This document shows, piece by piece, positions 1 through 6,743 of a stretch of 7,945 bases of DNA; position 1 is the stretch's first letter, and each line of letters begins with the position of its first letter. Source of the DNA: DASYRM01 sp036004405. GTDB lineage: Bacteria > Acidobacteriota > Vicinamibacteria > Vicinamibacterales > UBA2999. Both the position numbers and the translations under genes were made by a program. The DNA lies in NCBI GenBank assembly GCA_036004405.1, contig DASYRM010000023.1, positions 1 to 7,945 of the forward strand. The letters are read 5' to 3'. The notes beneath the pieces are model-generated. The model had not been told where the DNA came from, ran no database searches, and saw only the letters and a list, made by a program, of their open reading frames with translations.

Positions 1-591
1 CTGGTAGGCGGCCAGCCGGTCGGCGTCCAGCCACACGTTGACGGCGCGGAGGAGACCGCCGACGATCCGCACCTCGCCGACGCCCGGCGAGCGCTCGAGC
101 TGCACCTTCACCGTCTTGTCGGCGATCTCGGTCAGCTCGCGCACCGAGCGCTCGCTGGACAGCGCGATCGTCACCACGGGCGCCTGGTCGTTGTCGAACT
201 TCGAGATGACGGCCGGCCTGACGTCCCTGGGTAGGTTGCGCTGCGCGATCGAGACCTTGTCGCGGATGTCCTGGGCCGCGACGTCGATGTTGCGGCTGAG
301 CACGAAGGTCACGATCACGAGGGAGTTGCCGGGCGTGGAGATCGAGCGCAGCTCCTGGATGCCCTGGATCGTGTTGATCTGCTCCTCGAGCTTCTGCGTC
401 AGCTGGGTCTCGATCTCCTCGGTGGAGGCGCCGGGCAGCTCGACGCGCACCGTCACCGTGGGCAGGTCCACGGAGGGGAAGCGATCGACGCCGAGCTTGA
501 AGTAGGAGGCGGTGCCCACCACCACGAGCGCCATCACGATCATCGTGGCGAAGACCGGGCGCTTGATGCAGACTTCGGCGAGCTTCTGCAT
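1..591 (-). CDS. RND efflux pump inner-membrane subunit, HAE-1 (AcrB/MexB-like) family, N-terminal part
   Basis: This is the first 197 residues of a proton-driven RND exporter; the gene runs off the left edge of the window, and family members are usually about 1000-1050 residues. The start at 591 opens with MQKLAEVCIKRPVFATMI, the usual amphipathic lead into transmembrane helix 1 (about residues 11-30). The periplasmic porter segment follows, with the family pattern GVDRFPSVDLPTVTV (about 34-48), then PGASTEEIE (about 53-61), and later NVWLDADRLAAYQ at the window edge, which matches the docking/porter region of HAE-1 pumps. The start lies 6 bases after the adaptor stop codon, so the two are almost certainly co-transcribed. 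The ribosome site is weak (AGG within the upstream stop TAGG). Family assignment is secure. The substrate (hydrophobic drugs, solvents, bile-like compounds) cannot be told from this fragment. Confidence 0.93.
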   Translation of the reverse strand, partial: MQKLAEVCIKRPVFATMIVMALVVVGTASYFKLGVDRFPSVDLPTVTVRVELPGASTEEIETQLTQKLEEQINTIQGIQELRSISTPGNSLVIVTFVLSRNIDVAAQDIRDKVSIAQRNLPRDVRPAVISKFDNDQAPVVTIALSSERSVRELTEIADKTVKVQLERSPGVGEVRIVGGLLRAVNVWLDADRLAAYQ

Positions 592-597
592 GCGGGC

Positions 598-1794
598 CTA
601 GCGGATGACGCTCACGGCCGTGCCGCTGGAGAGGTTGCCGGGCTGCAGGACGACCTGCTCGCCGGGCTTGAGCCCGGACACGATCTCCACCGACTCGCCC
701 GCCCGCCGGCCCGTCTGCACGCGGACCTCGGCGATCTTCCCCTGCCGCACGACGAGGACCTTCTCGATGCCGGCGAACGTGACGATCGACGCCACCGGCA
801 CGCGGATGATCGCGTTGGAGCCTTCGGTGACGACCTCGACGCGCGCGAACGCGCCGGGCTTGAGCGCCGCACGCTCGTTGGGGATCTCGGCCTCGACCAG
901 CAGCGTCCGGTTGAGCAGCTCGACGATGGGGCTGAGGCGCACGATCCGCCCCCGGTAGACCGTGGCGTCGCCGTCGACCGTGAGCCGCACGGCCTGGCCC
1001 ACCCGGACGTCGATCGCCTCACGCTCCGGCACGTTGACGCGCAGGCGCATGGGATGCAGCCGCACGAGCGTGGCCACCGGCGCGCCCGCCGCCAGATACT
1101 CGCCCACGGCCGCCTGCTTCAGCGTCACGGCGCCGTCGATCGGCGAGGCGAGCACCGTGTCGGCGAGCTGCTGGCGCGCCAGCTCCAGCTCGGACTTCCG
1201 CTGCGCGAGCAGGGCCTGGCGGTTGCGGACCTCCTCCAGCGCGTCGTGGTAGCGCCCCTCCGCCACGCCCAGGTTGGCGTCGGCCGTGTCGAGCTGGGCG
1301 CGGGCGATGAGGTTCTGCTCGAGCAGCTTGGCCGAGCGATCGCGCGTCAGCTTTGCCTCGTCCAGCACCGCGCGCGCCTGCCGCACGATCGCCGTCTGCT
1401 CGGCGTCCACCTGTTCGTCGGGCCCGGTCGGCGTGAGCCCCAGCCGCGCGCGCGCCTGCTGCAGCGCGGCCTCGGACTGCTCCACGCGCAGCCTGTAGTC
1501 CGTCGGATCCAGGCGCGCGATGACCTGCCCGCGACGCACGCGCGTTCCCATGTCCACGGCGATCTCGGCGAGACGGCCCGGCACCTTCGCGCCGAGCCCC
1601 ACCTGGTCCTCGGCGGCAAGCGTTCCCGTCGCGATGACCGTGCGGACCACGCGCTCCTCGACGGTCTGGAAGACCTTCACCGTTCGCGCGGGCGGCGCCG
1701 CCGCGGGCGCCTTGTCCTGCGCCGCCGTCGCCGGTGATTCGCCGGTGCACCCGGCGGCGAGAAGCAGAGGCAGGATGAGCCAGAGGGAACGCAT
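598..1794 (-). CDS. RND efflux periplasmic adaptor (membrane fusion protein), lipoprotein
   Basis: This adaptor bridges the inner-membrane RND pump and an outer-membrane channel. It has 398 residues. I chose the ATG at 1794 because it begins a lipoprotein signal, MRSLWLILPLLLAAGC, with lipobox LAAGC and lipidated Cys16. An open frame continues upstream to a GTG at 1893, but that adds 33 arginine-rich residues before the signal and overlaps the previous gene. After a low-complexity Ala/Pro linker come a barrel-sandwich lipoyl half (VPGRLAEIAVDMGTRVRRGQ, about residues 75-95), a long alpha-helical hairpin rich in Ala, Gln and Glu (about 100-215), and the second lipoyl half (LASPIDGAVTLKQAAVGEYL). 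A beta-barrel (RLRVNVPE onward) and a C-terminal membrane-proximal domain (GLKPGEQVVLQPGNL) complete it. Length and order are typical of AcrA/MexA/HlyD-type adaptors. No strong Shine-Dalgarno is visible. No TolC-like gene is in view, so the outer-membrane partner is unknown. Confidence 0.93.
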   Translation of the reverse strand: MRSLWLILPLLLAAGCTGESPATAAQDKAPAAAPPARTVKVFQTVEERVVRTVIATGTLAAEDQVGLGAKVPGRLAEIAVDMGTRVRRGQVIARLDPTDYRLRVEQSEAALQQARARLGLTPTGPDEQVDAEQTAIVRQARAVLDEAKLTRDRSAKLLEQNLIARAQLDTADANLGVAEGRYHDALEEVRNRQALLAQRKSELELARQQLADTVLASPIDGAVTLKQAAVGEYLAAGAPVATLVRLHPMRLRVNVPEREAIDVRVGQAVRLTVDGDATVYRGRIVRLSPIVELLNRTLLVEAEIPNERAALKPGAFARVEVVTEGSNAIIRVPVASIVTFAGIEKVLVVRQGKIAEVRVQTGRRAGESVEIVSGLKPGEQVVLQPGNLSSGTAVSVIR

Positions 1795-1870
1795 CCGGTT
1801 GATGATACCGCAGCCTGGGGTGGTCTCACTCACCCGCCCCCGCCGGCCCGGGGCCTCCCCCGCGTCCGTC

Positions 1871-2539
1871 CTAGTCCACGACGGCGATCGCACGAACGGG
1901 AGAGCCGTCAGCGCCCTCGATCCGCAGGGGCAGCGCGATGAACCGGCAGCGCTCGGCGCCGATCCGGTCGAGGTTGGTCAGGTACTCAATCACCGTGACG
2001 CCGGCGGGAAAGAACACGTGGTGCGTCGTGCACTGCTCCGGCGTCAGCTTCACGTGCGGCTCGAAGATCGACGTGCGCACGGTGTAGTCGGGCGGGTAGT
2101 CGTAGCCGACGGCCTTGACGCCGCGGCGCACGAGCCAGTCGCAGGCCGAGCGTCCCGTGTAAGGCGCGTCCCGCCAGAACTTCTCACTCTCCACGCTGAC
2201 CTTCCTCGGCCAATCGGTACGCAGCAGCGCGATGTCGCCGGCCTTCACGTGCGCGGCGTGCGCGTCCAGTTCGGCCGCCGTCACCTCGCCGTTATCGCCG
2301 AGGTGCGTGAGGTCGACGACGGCGGCCTCGCCGATCCACTGGTCCACTGGCATCGAGGCGATGTCACGGTCGCCCGGCAGGAAGTGCACGGGGGCGTCCA
2401 CGTGGGTATAGGCGTGGCACGCGACCGTCAGCACCGTGGATTGGAAAACGTCCCCCGCTGCATGCGATTTGGTCAGCTTGGGCTCGACCTTCCAGCGGAA
2501 GTGCGGCCGGATCGGAAACGACAGATCGACGACGCGCAT
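1871..2539 (-). CDS. Cyclase family protein (kynurenine formamidase-like metal-dependent hydrolase)
   Basis: This 222-residue protein belongs to the cyclase/KynB-like family (Pfam Cyclase), metal-dependent amidohydrolases that include N-formylkynurenine formamidase and isatin hydrolase. The metal-binding signature is HAYTHVDAPVHF: His42, His46, Asp48 and His52 are the expected ligand and catalytic positions. The usual form is HxGTHxDxPxH, and here the Gly is replaced by Tyr44. The second conserved block is also present: His173-His174, then PAGVTVIEYLTNLDRIG with Glu185, and ALPLRIEGADGSPVRAIAVVD at the C-terminus. The N-terminal VVDLSFPI is the standard 'DLS' opening. The ATG at 2539 is preceded by AGAGGGG three bases upstream, a plausible ribosome site. 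Length is normal and no domain is missing. No kynurenine pathway or other catabolic gene is next to it, so the substrate is unknown. The 76-base gap to the efflux adaptor means co-transcription is possible but not shown. Confidence 0.88.
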   Translation of the reverse strand: MRVVDLSFPIRPHFRWKVEPKLTKSHAAGDVFQSTVLTVACHAYTHVDAPVHFLPGDRDIASMPVDQWIGEAAVVDLTHLGDNGEVTAAELDAHAAHVKAGDIALLRTDWPRKVSVESEKFWRDAPYTGRSACDWLVRRGVKAVGYDYPPDYTVRTSIFEPHVKLTPEQCTTHHVFFPAGVTVIEYLTNLDRIGAERCRFIALPLRIEGADGSPVRAIAVVD

Positions 2540-2644
2540 GGGCCCCTCTTATACACCGACTGTCCGCCAAGTCGCTATCTGCTTGGATTTACTCGACGGC
2601 TCTCGCGGCTTACTCTGCTTCTGGTGTGCACCACGGGATCGGCA
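2540..2644. promoter_or_regulatory. Divergent intergenic region between the cyclase and the secreted-protein gene
   Basis: These 105 bases separate two divergent genes, so they should hold both promoters. On the minus strand TATAAG lies just upstream of the cyclase ribosome site, but no good -35 box stands at the right distance. On the plus strand no convincing -10/-35 pair is visible. The call rests on gene arrangement only. Confidence 0.35.
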
Positions 2645-3499
2645 ATGAGACTTTTCAACGTGCGTCTCGGTGTGGCGGCCCTGGTTGTCTGCGTCAGTGC
2701 GATGGCTGTGCCTGCAGAAGAAGTGATCCCTCGAAGCCATCAGTCTCCGACTGGACAGACGGTTCAGTTCACCAGCTGGTCACTCTTCCTTGTGTGCGAC
2801 CCAATGTGGCTTCGCGCGGAGGGTAAGACAGATCTGCAGGTTCTGTACAACGCGTACTTGAGCCTCGTCACAGCTGCGGATGAGAGTCATGCGCCGCTTT
2901 GGACGTTCGGTGGAACGAAAGGGTGGCGGGCGACTGAGATCGATCCCATATGGAGCAAACCATACTGCAACTCTCTCGGCCTTACTCCACGCACGGGCCC
3001 CTTTCTCGTCATCACGGTTCACCCACCGGACAGCATTCAACCATCAGATGCCAAGGTGCTTCTTGCCTTCGGAAATCGACGCGCGAAAAACATCTCGCGG
3101 TCTCTCATGGCGCTGACCGAGCATTTGGACGACGGTTTCGACGGGACTCGCGCTGGATCGCCGGAATGGTGGATTGCATGGGACAGATTATCCACGTGGC
3201 TGCGTGGGCGCTTTCCTGGCGCGACGATGGCCGTCCAATCGAACCTCAAGTCGAGGGAGTCCCCGAGCGCGGCGCAGGAAGCTAACAGAGCGGGACAGGT
3301 GCTTAGGGTGGGCCGAACACATCAATCAGAAATTCGCCGGATCGATGCAGCGGCCGACGTAGCCAAGGCTCAGGCTGAGGGTGACCGGCGCAACGTGTAC
3401 CCACAATCCCGCCACGCCGAACGCCGCAAACGTTGTGAGCAAGATGGCGAAGAGCAGCATGGCAGCGGCAACAGGCGATGCGATACCAGGCACATATAG
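2645..3499 (+). CDS. Unidentified secreted protein with an abnormal C-terminal tail
   Basis: I do not recognise this 284-residue protein. The same frame stays open far upstream, antisense to two real genes, but the ATG at 2645 begins a clear signal peptide: MRLFNVRLGVAALVVCVSAM, then AVPAEE, with cleavage likely after Ala21 or Ala24. There is no lipobox (Val precedes Cys16), so the product should be periplasmic or exported. The mature part (about 25-200) looks globular and rich in Trp and aromatic residues (SWSLFLVCDPMWL, WTFGGTKGW, SPEWWIAWDRLSTWLRGRF). It has two cysteines, Cys51 and Cys108, that could pair. Residues from about 203 to the end are hydrophilic and rich in Arg, Gln, Glu and Ala, unlike the rest. 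Residues 228-284 are encoded antisense to the CHASE2 gene. That tail is probably not native: a lost stop, frameshift or rearrangement is more likely. The DNA is visibly less GC-rich than the flanking genes, consistent with separate origin. The ribosome site is weak (GGGA). Function unknown. Confidence 0.62.
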   Translation: MRLFNVRLGVAALVVCVSAMAVPAEEVIPRSHQSPTGQTVQFTSWSLFLVCDPMWLRAEGKTDLQVLYNAYLSLVTAADESHAPLWTFGGTKGWRATEIDPIWSKPYCNSLGLTPRTGPFLVITVHPPDSIQPSDAKVLLAFGNRRAKNISRSLMALTEHLDDGFDGTRAGSPEWWIAWDRLSTWLRGRFPGATMAVQSNLKSRESPSAAQEANRAGQVLRVGRTHQSEIRRIDAAADVAKAQAEGDRRNVYPQSRHAERRKRCEQDGEEQHGSGNRRCDTRHI

Positions 3500-4420
3500 G
3501 GCGACCGCAGAGCCCGCGATGGCCAACACCATCGCGAGCGCCACAGAGATCGCCATCGGCACCTCACGAATCCAGTCGCCGACGATCAGCGTCTCGAGTG
3601 CATTCGCATGAATCTCCACGCCCGGCATGTCGCCGCGATGCGCAAAGGCGGTGGAAAACTGGTCGTGCAAAATCTCGCTCGTAGGACCTATGAGGACGAT
3701 CTTGTCCTTCCAGTATTCCGGCGGGATCTCGCCGCGCACGACACGGTGGTAGGACACCCACGGATAGCTCCCCGGCCCGCCGCGGAAGTTGATGAGCACG
3801 CTGTCTGTGTCTGGTAGCGGTGCTGTGCGCATGCCAGCCTTCGTCAAGTACTGGTGGGTCGCAGCATCCAGTGTCGGCCATGCTCCTCCGTCAGGCAGCC
3901 TCTCCTTGAGGGGCACGCGGCGAATCTGGCCATCCCGCTCCGGCGACACGTTGACGAAGCCGACGGCAGCGGCACCGCGCCGAATGATCGGGATCGGAAC
4001 ATTGAGGTCGTCGCGCCGATAGTGCGGCTGAACGTCGATCGCGTGGTAGGCGGCGAGCACGACATTGCTGGCGGAGGTGACGGCCTCCGCGAAGACCTCG
4101 TCGTCCACGGGTCCCCGCGAGGAAGGCGTATCGAACAGCAGATCCATCACGATGGCGCGAGGCCGGCCCTCGGCGATCCTAAGCAGCAGTGCGGCATGGC
4201 GGGTGCGGGCGAAGGGCCACTGCTCGTTCAATTCACTGAACGTCGACTCATCGATGCTGACGATCACAATTGGCAGGATCGGGTTCCGTGCGCCGCGCCA
4301 CTCGAAGAGCTGAGCGAGCGACCAGTATTCGAGCCCGTCAAGCCGGCCGGTGATAGCGAGGCCGGCGATGACAAGCCCTGCCAACAATCCGGCAAGATGT
4401 GTGCGAGCGAGTCTCCGCAT
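3326..4420 (-). CDS. CHASE2-domain membrane sensor protein lacking an output domain
   Basis: This 364-residue protein has an N-terminal membrane helix (about 9-28), an extracytoplasmic CHASE2 domain (about 30-285), and three C-terminal membrane helices (about 288-310, 315-334, 336-356). CHASE2 hallmarks are IVIVSIDESTFSELNEQWPF (51-70), AIVMDLLFDTPS (89-100), GFVNVSPERDGQIRRVPL (154-171), and the run from DKIVLIGPTSEILHDQF (239-255) to MPGVEIHANALETLI (265-279). CHASE2 proteins normally continue into a cytoplasmic adenylate cyclase, histidine kinase, Ser/Thr kinase or GGDEF domain. Here the protein ends eight residues after the last helix (RCIDPANF then TGA). In-frame translation past the stop gives no recognisable output domain. 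Its end overlaps the opposing gene by 174 bases. It could therefore be a pseudogene remnant or a free-standing sensor that needs a partner. The start ATG sits in TAATG with GAGG only two bases away, a weak site. Family call is firm; whether it works is not. Confidence 0.85.
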   Translation of the reverse strand: MRRLARTHLAGLLAGLVIAGLAITGRLDGLEYWSLAQLFEWRGARNPILPIVIVSIDESTFSELNEQWPFARTRHAALLLRIAEGRPRAIVMDLLFDTPSSRGPVDDEVFAEAVTSASNVVLAAYHAIDVQPHYRRDDLNVPIPIIRRGAAAVGFVNVSPERDGQIRRVPLKERLPDGGAWPTLDAATHQYLTKAGMRTAPLPDTDSVLINFRGGPGSYPWVSYHRVVRGEIPPEYWKDKIVLIGPTSEILHDQFSTAFAHRGDMPGVEIHANALETLIVGDWIREVPMAISVALAMVLAIAGSAVALYVPGIASPVAAAMLLFAILLTTFAAFGVAGLWVHVAPVTLSLSLGYVGRCIDPANF

Positions 4421-4621
4421 TACCTCGTCACGCTCATGTGATCGTCGGCTCTCCCTGGCGCTCGCGACTCGCGGTAGGCGGCCGAACGTCGCGTAACCGT
4501 AGGCTAGGGAGCACGGACGAGATCCGCAATCTCGGAGTGACGGTCAAGCCGCGACGAGGCGCGGTTTGTGACACCCACATTTGGACAGCGGCTAAGTCGT
4601 GGAGAACTAAAGCAGCCGACA
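4421..4621. other. Non-coding leader region of the CHASE2 gene with short inverted repeats
   Basis: This 201-base gap between the hydrolase stop and the CHASE2 start contains no gene I can support. It holds three short inverted repeats: CGCGA-c-TCGCG at 4463-4473, CGAGAT-ccgca-ATCTCG at 4518-4534, and CCGCG-acgagg-CGCGG at 4549-4564. The last is flanked by GTCA (4543-4546) and TGAC (4569-4572), extending the symmetry. None is followed by a T-run in either useful direction, so they are not clear intrinsic terminators. Operators or transcript hairpins are possible. A promoter for CHASE2 should lie here, but I see no convincing pair of boxes. Confidence 0.35.
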
Positions 4622-5446
4622 TTACACGCCGATTTCGCCAAGGAAGGTTCCGACGACGGCCTGCACCTCCGCGCGATGCGAGCGGTTCGGGAAGTGGCCG
4701 CCTCCGACGACGACGTGGAAGCGCGCGCCGGCGATGGTGTCCGCCACGCGGCGCGACATCGCCACCGTCGGGTAGGCGTCCTCCGAGCCGGCGATCACCT
4801 GGACCGGGCACCGGATGCGCGCGCAGTCGGCGAGCCACTCGGTGCGCGCGTAGGTCTCGTCGAGCAGCGCCAGCAGCGACGCCATCGAGTGCCGCCGCAG
4901 CGTGGCGAGCACCTCGGCGTAGCGCTCCGGCCGCGCCTTCAGCCGGGCCAGCGCCTCGTCGCCGACGCGCAGGCGGACGTTGGCGTCGTAGTACGCCTCG
5001 AACTGGCCGGCCTCGACGAGCGGCCGGTGCCGCGTCCACCAGGCCACGTCCTCCGCGCTCGGAGCGTACGGCGGGCCGCTGATCGACACCACGGCCCGCA
5101 CGCGCCCGGGCGCGTGCGCGGCGAGCCAGAGCGAGAGCGCGGCGCCCATCGACGCGCCGCCGAACACCGCGCGCTCGATACCGAGCGCGTCGAGCCACAG
5201 CACCACGTCCTCGGCCTTCTTCGCGTACGTGTAGTCCTCGGCCCGCTCGAACCGGCTGCTCAGGCCGTGGCCGCGCGTATCGGGAAACAGCGCGCGCACG
5301 CGGCCGGCGAGCGGCTCGAGGTCGGCGACCATCGAGGACGAGTCCTCCACCGAGCCGCCGTGGATCCACACCAGCGGCGGCTTCGCAGGATCGCCGGCCT
5401 CGCGCCAGTGCAAGCGCACGCCATTGGCGAGAGCGAGCTCAGGCAC
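4622..5446 (-). CDS. Alpha/beta-fold hydrolase
   Basis: This 274-residue protein is a soluble alpha/beta hydrolase with all catalytic elements: the oxyanion motif HGGS (His29-Gly30-Gly31), a DTRGHGLS strand (56-63), the nucleophile elbow GGASMG with Ser99, an acid at Asp223 (GSEDAYPT), and His251 (GGGHFPN). A helical cap lies between about 125 and 205. No signal peptide or membrane segment is seen, so it should be cytoplasmic. The start is a GTG at 5446; an in-frame TAG seven codons upstream rules out a longer protein, and the conserved LALANGVRLHW opening argues against a later start. No clear Shine-Dalgarno precedes it. Length is typical for esterases, lactonases, haloperoxidase-like enzymes and C-C hydrolases, and the substrate cannot be inferred. 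It lies 76 bases after the beta-barrel gene on the same strand, but no functional link is evident. Confidence 0.9.
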   Translation of the reverse strand: MPELALANGVRLHWREAGDPAKPPLVWIHGGSVEDSSSMVADLEPLAGRVRALFPDTRGHGLSSRFERAEDYTYAKKAEDVVLWLDALGIERAVFGGASMGAALSLWLAAHAPGRVRAVVSISGPPYAPSAEDVAWWTRHRPLVEAGQFEAYYDANVRLRVGDEALARLKARPERYAEVLATLRRHSMASLLALLDETYARTEWLADCARIRCPVQVIAGSEDAYPTVAMSRRVADTIAGARFHVVVGGGHFPNRSHRAEVQAVVGTFLGEIGV

Positions 5447-5522
5447 GCTGCGGTACGTGAGGGGCTACTCTGGACGCAGAGCCGACGTCGGCCCCGAGGT
5501 GCGCTCGGCCGGCGACGAGCCT
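5447..5522. other. Short intergenic gap with two adjacent inverted repeats
   Basis: Between the beta-barrel stop and the hydrolase start lies a perfect 12-base palindrome, GCCGACGTCGGC (5481-5492). Next to it is a hairpin CCGAG-gtgcg-CTCGG (5494-5508). The palindrome ends 35 bases before the hydrolase start, so an operator is conceivable. No T-run follows either element on the minus strand, so an intrinsic terminator is not supported. Confidence 0.3.
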
Positions 5523-6743
5523 CTAGAAGGCGAAGCGCAGGCCGAGCGAGACGGTGTGGCTCGACCGGTCCCGGTAGCCGAGCAACTCTCGGTAATTGAA
5601 GAACGGCGCCAGGCCGTTCGGCAGGACGAAGACGGCGCCGACGTTCAGATTGAAGTAGTCGCGGTCGGGCGGCTCGTTCCGGAACAGGAACTTGCCCGCC
5701 CCCTGAGCGAAGACGAAGCGGAAGCCGATCGAGCGCTGGTCGTCCAGGAACTCGTGCACCCACTCGAACGTGGTCTGCGGCACGATGACGCCCATCGCCG
5801 TGCTGATCGCGTACGAGGCGAAGACGCCGACCACGTGCGTCAGCGACGTCACGTTCTGGTTGTTGTATTTCAGCTCGAGACCCGTGTTGCCGCGCTCCTG
5901 GAAGCCATCGATGGTCGTTTCGCGGAGGTTGATGCCGAGGCGCGGCCCGACGGTGAAGCGCTCGATGACGAAGTCGTAGCCCCCGGCGACGCTCAGCTTG
6001 ACCTCGTCGCCCGAGGTACTGGCGTGGGTGCTGCCGGCGACGCTGCGGTCGGGAGCGATCGTGATGGCCGCCCGCCGTTCGAAGTCGTACTCCTTCCGCG
6101 TATAGCCGCCGACCACGTCCACGAACAGGTTGGGCAGCGGCACGACACTGCCGTAGAGCAGGAGCCCGTAGGCGCTCGTGTCGAACCCGCCACCCACGCC
6201 CGCGTAATCCCCGAACTCGTGCGCATAGTTCACGGCGACGCCCGCCAAAAAGCGTCCAAACGAGTAGTCGACGCCCGCGGTGGAACCCGCCGTGTCCTTC
6301 TTGTACGCCGTCTCGAACCGGTTGGAGTCCTGGTCGAATCGCTGGTAGTCCCCGGAGACGAAGAAGCTCAGGCCTCGCGTCCCGGCCATGTCGTCGGCGC
6401 TCGCGCCCTGGCGGCGCTCCTCGACCCGGCGCCGCGCCCGCCGGACATCTTCCCCGGCGCCGACCCTGCTATCGACCGTCGGCATCGAAAAGGTCCCTGA
6501 CCCGGCATTAGTGGGCGGGATACCGCACAGCCTGGCCAGAGGGCCGGTGGCGTTCGAACCTAAACCCGCGCAATTATTGGACAGGAGGTTCGCCATGACC
6601 TCGTTGAGGCTCTCGGGCTCGGCGAACGGCGGCGAGGAGGCCACGCCGGGCCGCACGCCGACGCCCAGGGCCACGAGGAGCGTCGCGAAGCCCACAGCCA
6701 CCTGCAGCACGCTCGAGCGGCACCGCGAGGACCGACCGTTCAT
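5523..6743 (-). CDS. Autotransporter-type outer-membrane beta-barrel protein with minimal passenger
   Basis: I start this protein at the ATG at 6743 (406 residues). It is preceded by GGGGGA at a good distance and opens a signal peptide (basic MNGRSSRCRSS, hydrophobic core VAVGFATLLVALGVGV, cleavage near GVAS, residues 33-36). An upstream extension to 6857 would overlap the permease gene and put extra residues before the signal. Residues 37-123 form a short soluble segment containing NNCAGLGSNATGPLARLC, with Cys58 and Cys73 probably paired, followed by an Arg/Glu-rich helix. From about 124 (GLSFFVSGDY) to the end the chain alternates in beta-strand style with many Gly and aromatic residues (GGYTRKEYDF, VGPRLGINLRETTIDGF, VLPNGLAPFFNYRELLGY). 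It finishes VSLGLRFAF with the terminal Phe of the barrel-assembly signal. The barrel size of about 280 residues fits the autotransporter domain, but the passenger is tiny compared with classical autotransporters. Function is unknown: a porin-like or structural surface role is as likely as secretion. Confidence 0.85.
   Translation of the reverse strand: MNGRSSRCRSSVLQVAVGFATLLVALGVGVRPGVASSPPFAEPESLNEVMANLLSNNCAGLGSNATGPLARLCGIPPTNAGSGTFSMPTVDSRVGAGEDVRRARRRVEERRQGASADDMAGTRGLSFFVSGDYQRFDQDSNRFETAYKKDTAGSTAGVDYSFGRFLAGVAVNYAHEFGDYAGVGGGFDTSAYGLLLYGSVVPLPNLFVDVVGGYTRKEYDFERRAAITIAPDRSVAGSTHASTSGDEVKLSVAGGYDFVIERFTVGPRLGINLRETTIDGFQERGNTGLELKYNNQNVTSLTHVVGVFASYAISTAMGVIVPQTTFEWVHEFLDDQRSIGFRFVFAQGAGKFLFRNEPPDRDYFNLNVGAVFVLPNGLAPFFNYRELLGYRDRSSHTVSLGLRFAF

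Noticed and set aside
1797..1810. TATCAT hexamer just upstream of the adaptor start as a -10 box for leaderless transcription
   Set aside because: It resembles a -10 element at a fitting distance, but no -35 box stands 16-18 bases upstream and one hexamer is weak evidence.
1795..1893. N-terminal extension of the efflux adaptor to a GTG at 1893
   Set aside because: It would place 33 Arg-rich residues ahead of a perfect lipoprotein signal and overlap the cyclase gene.
1520..2644. Long plus-strand open frame running into the secreted-protein gene
   Set aside because: It lies antisense to the adaptor and cyclase genes, both of which have clear family motifs. The open frame reflects high GC, and the real start is the signal peptide at 2645.
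4420..4437. Five-codon upstream frame ending in TAATG at the CHASE2 start
   Set aside because: An ATG at 4437 gives MSVTR then a stop overlapping the CHASE2 ATG by one base. It could couple translation, but so short a frame is easily due to chance.
4542..4547. TTGACC on the minus strand as a -35 box for the CHASE2 gene
   Set aside because: The hexamer is close to consensus but no acceptable -10 element lies 16-18 bases downstream.
4434..5369. Minus-strand open frame of 311 codons inside the hydrolase region
   Set aside because: It is a shifted frame over the hydrolase, very rich in Arg, Ala and Gly, while the true frame carries the complete catalytic motif set.
5424..6500. Plus-strand open frame of 358 codons
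   Set aside because: It is antisense to the beta-barrel gene and part of the hydrolase, has no recognisable domain, and has the composition expected of a GC-rich shadow frame.
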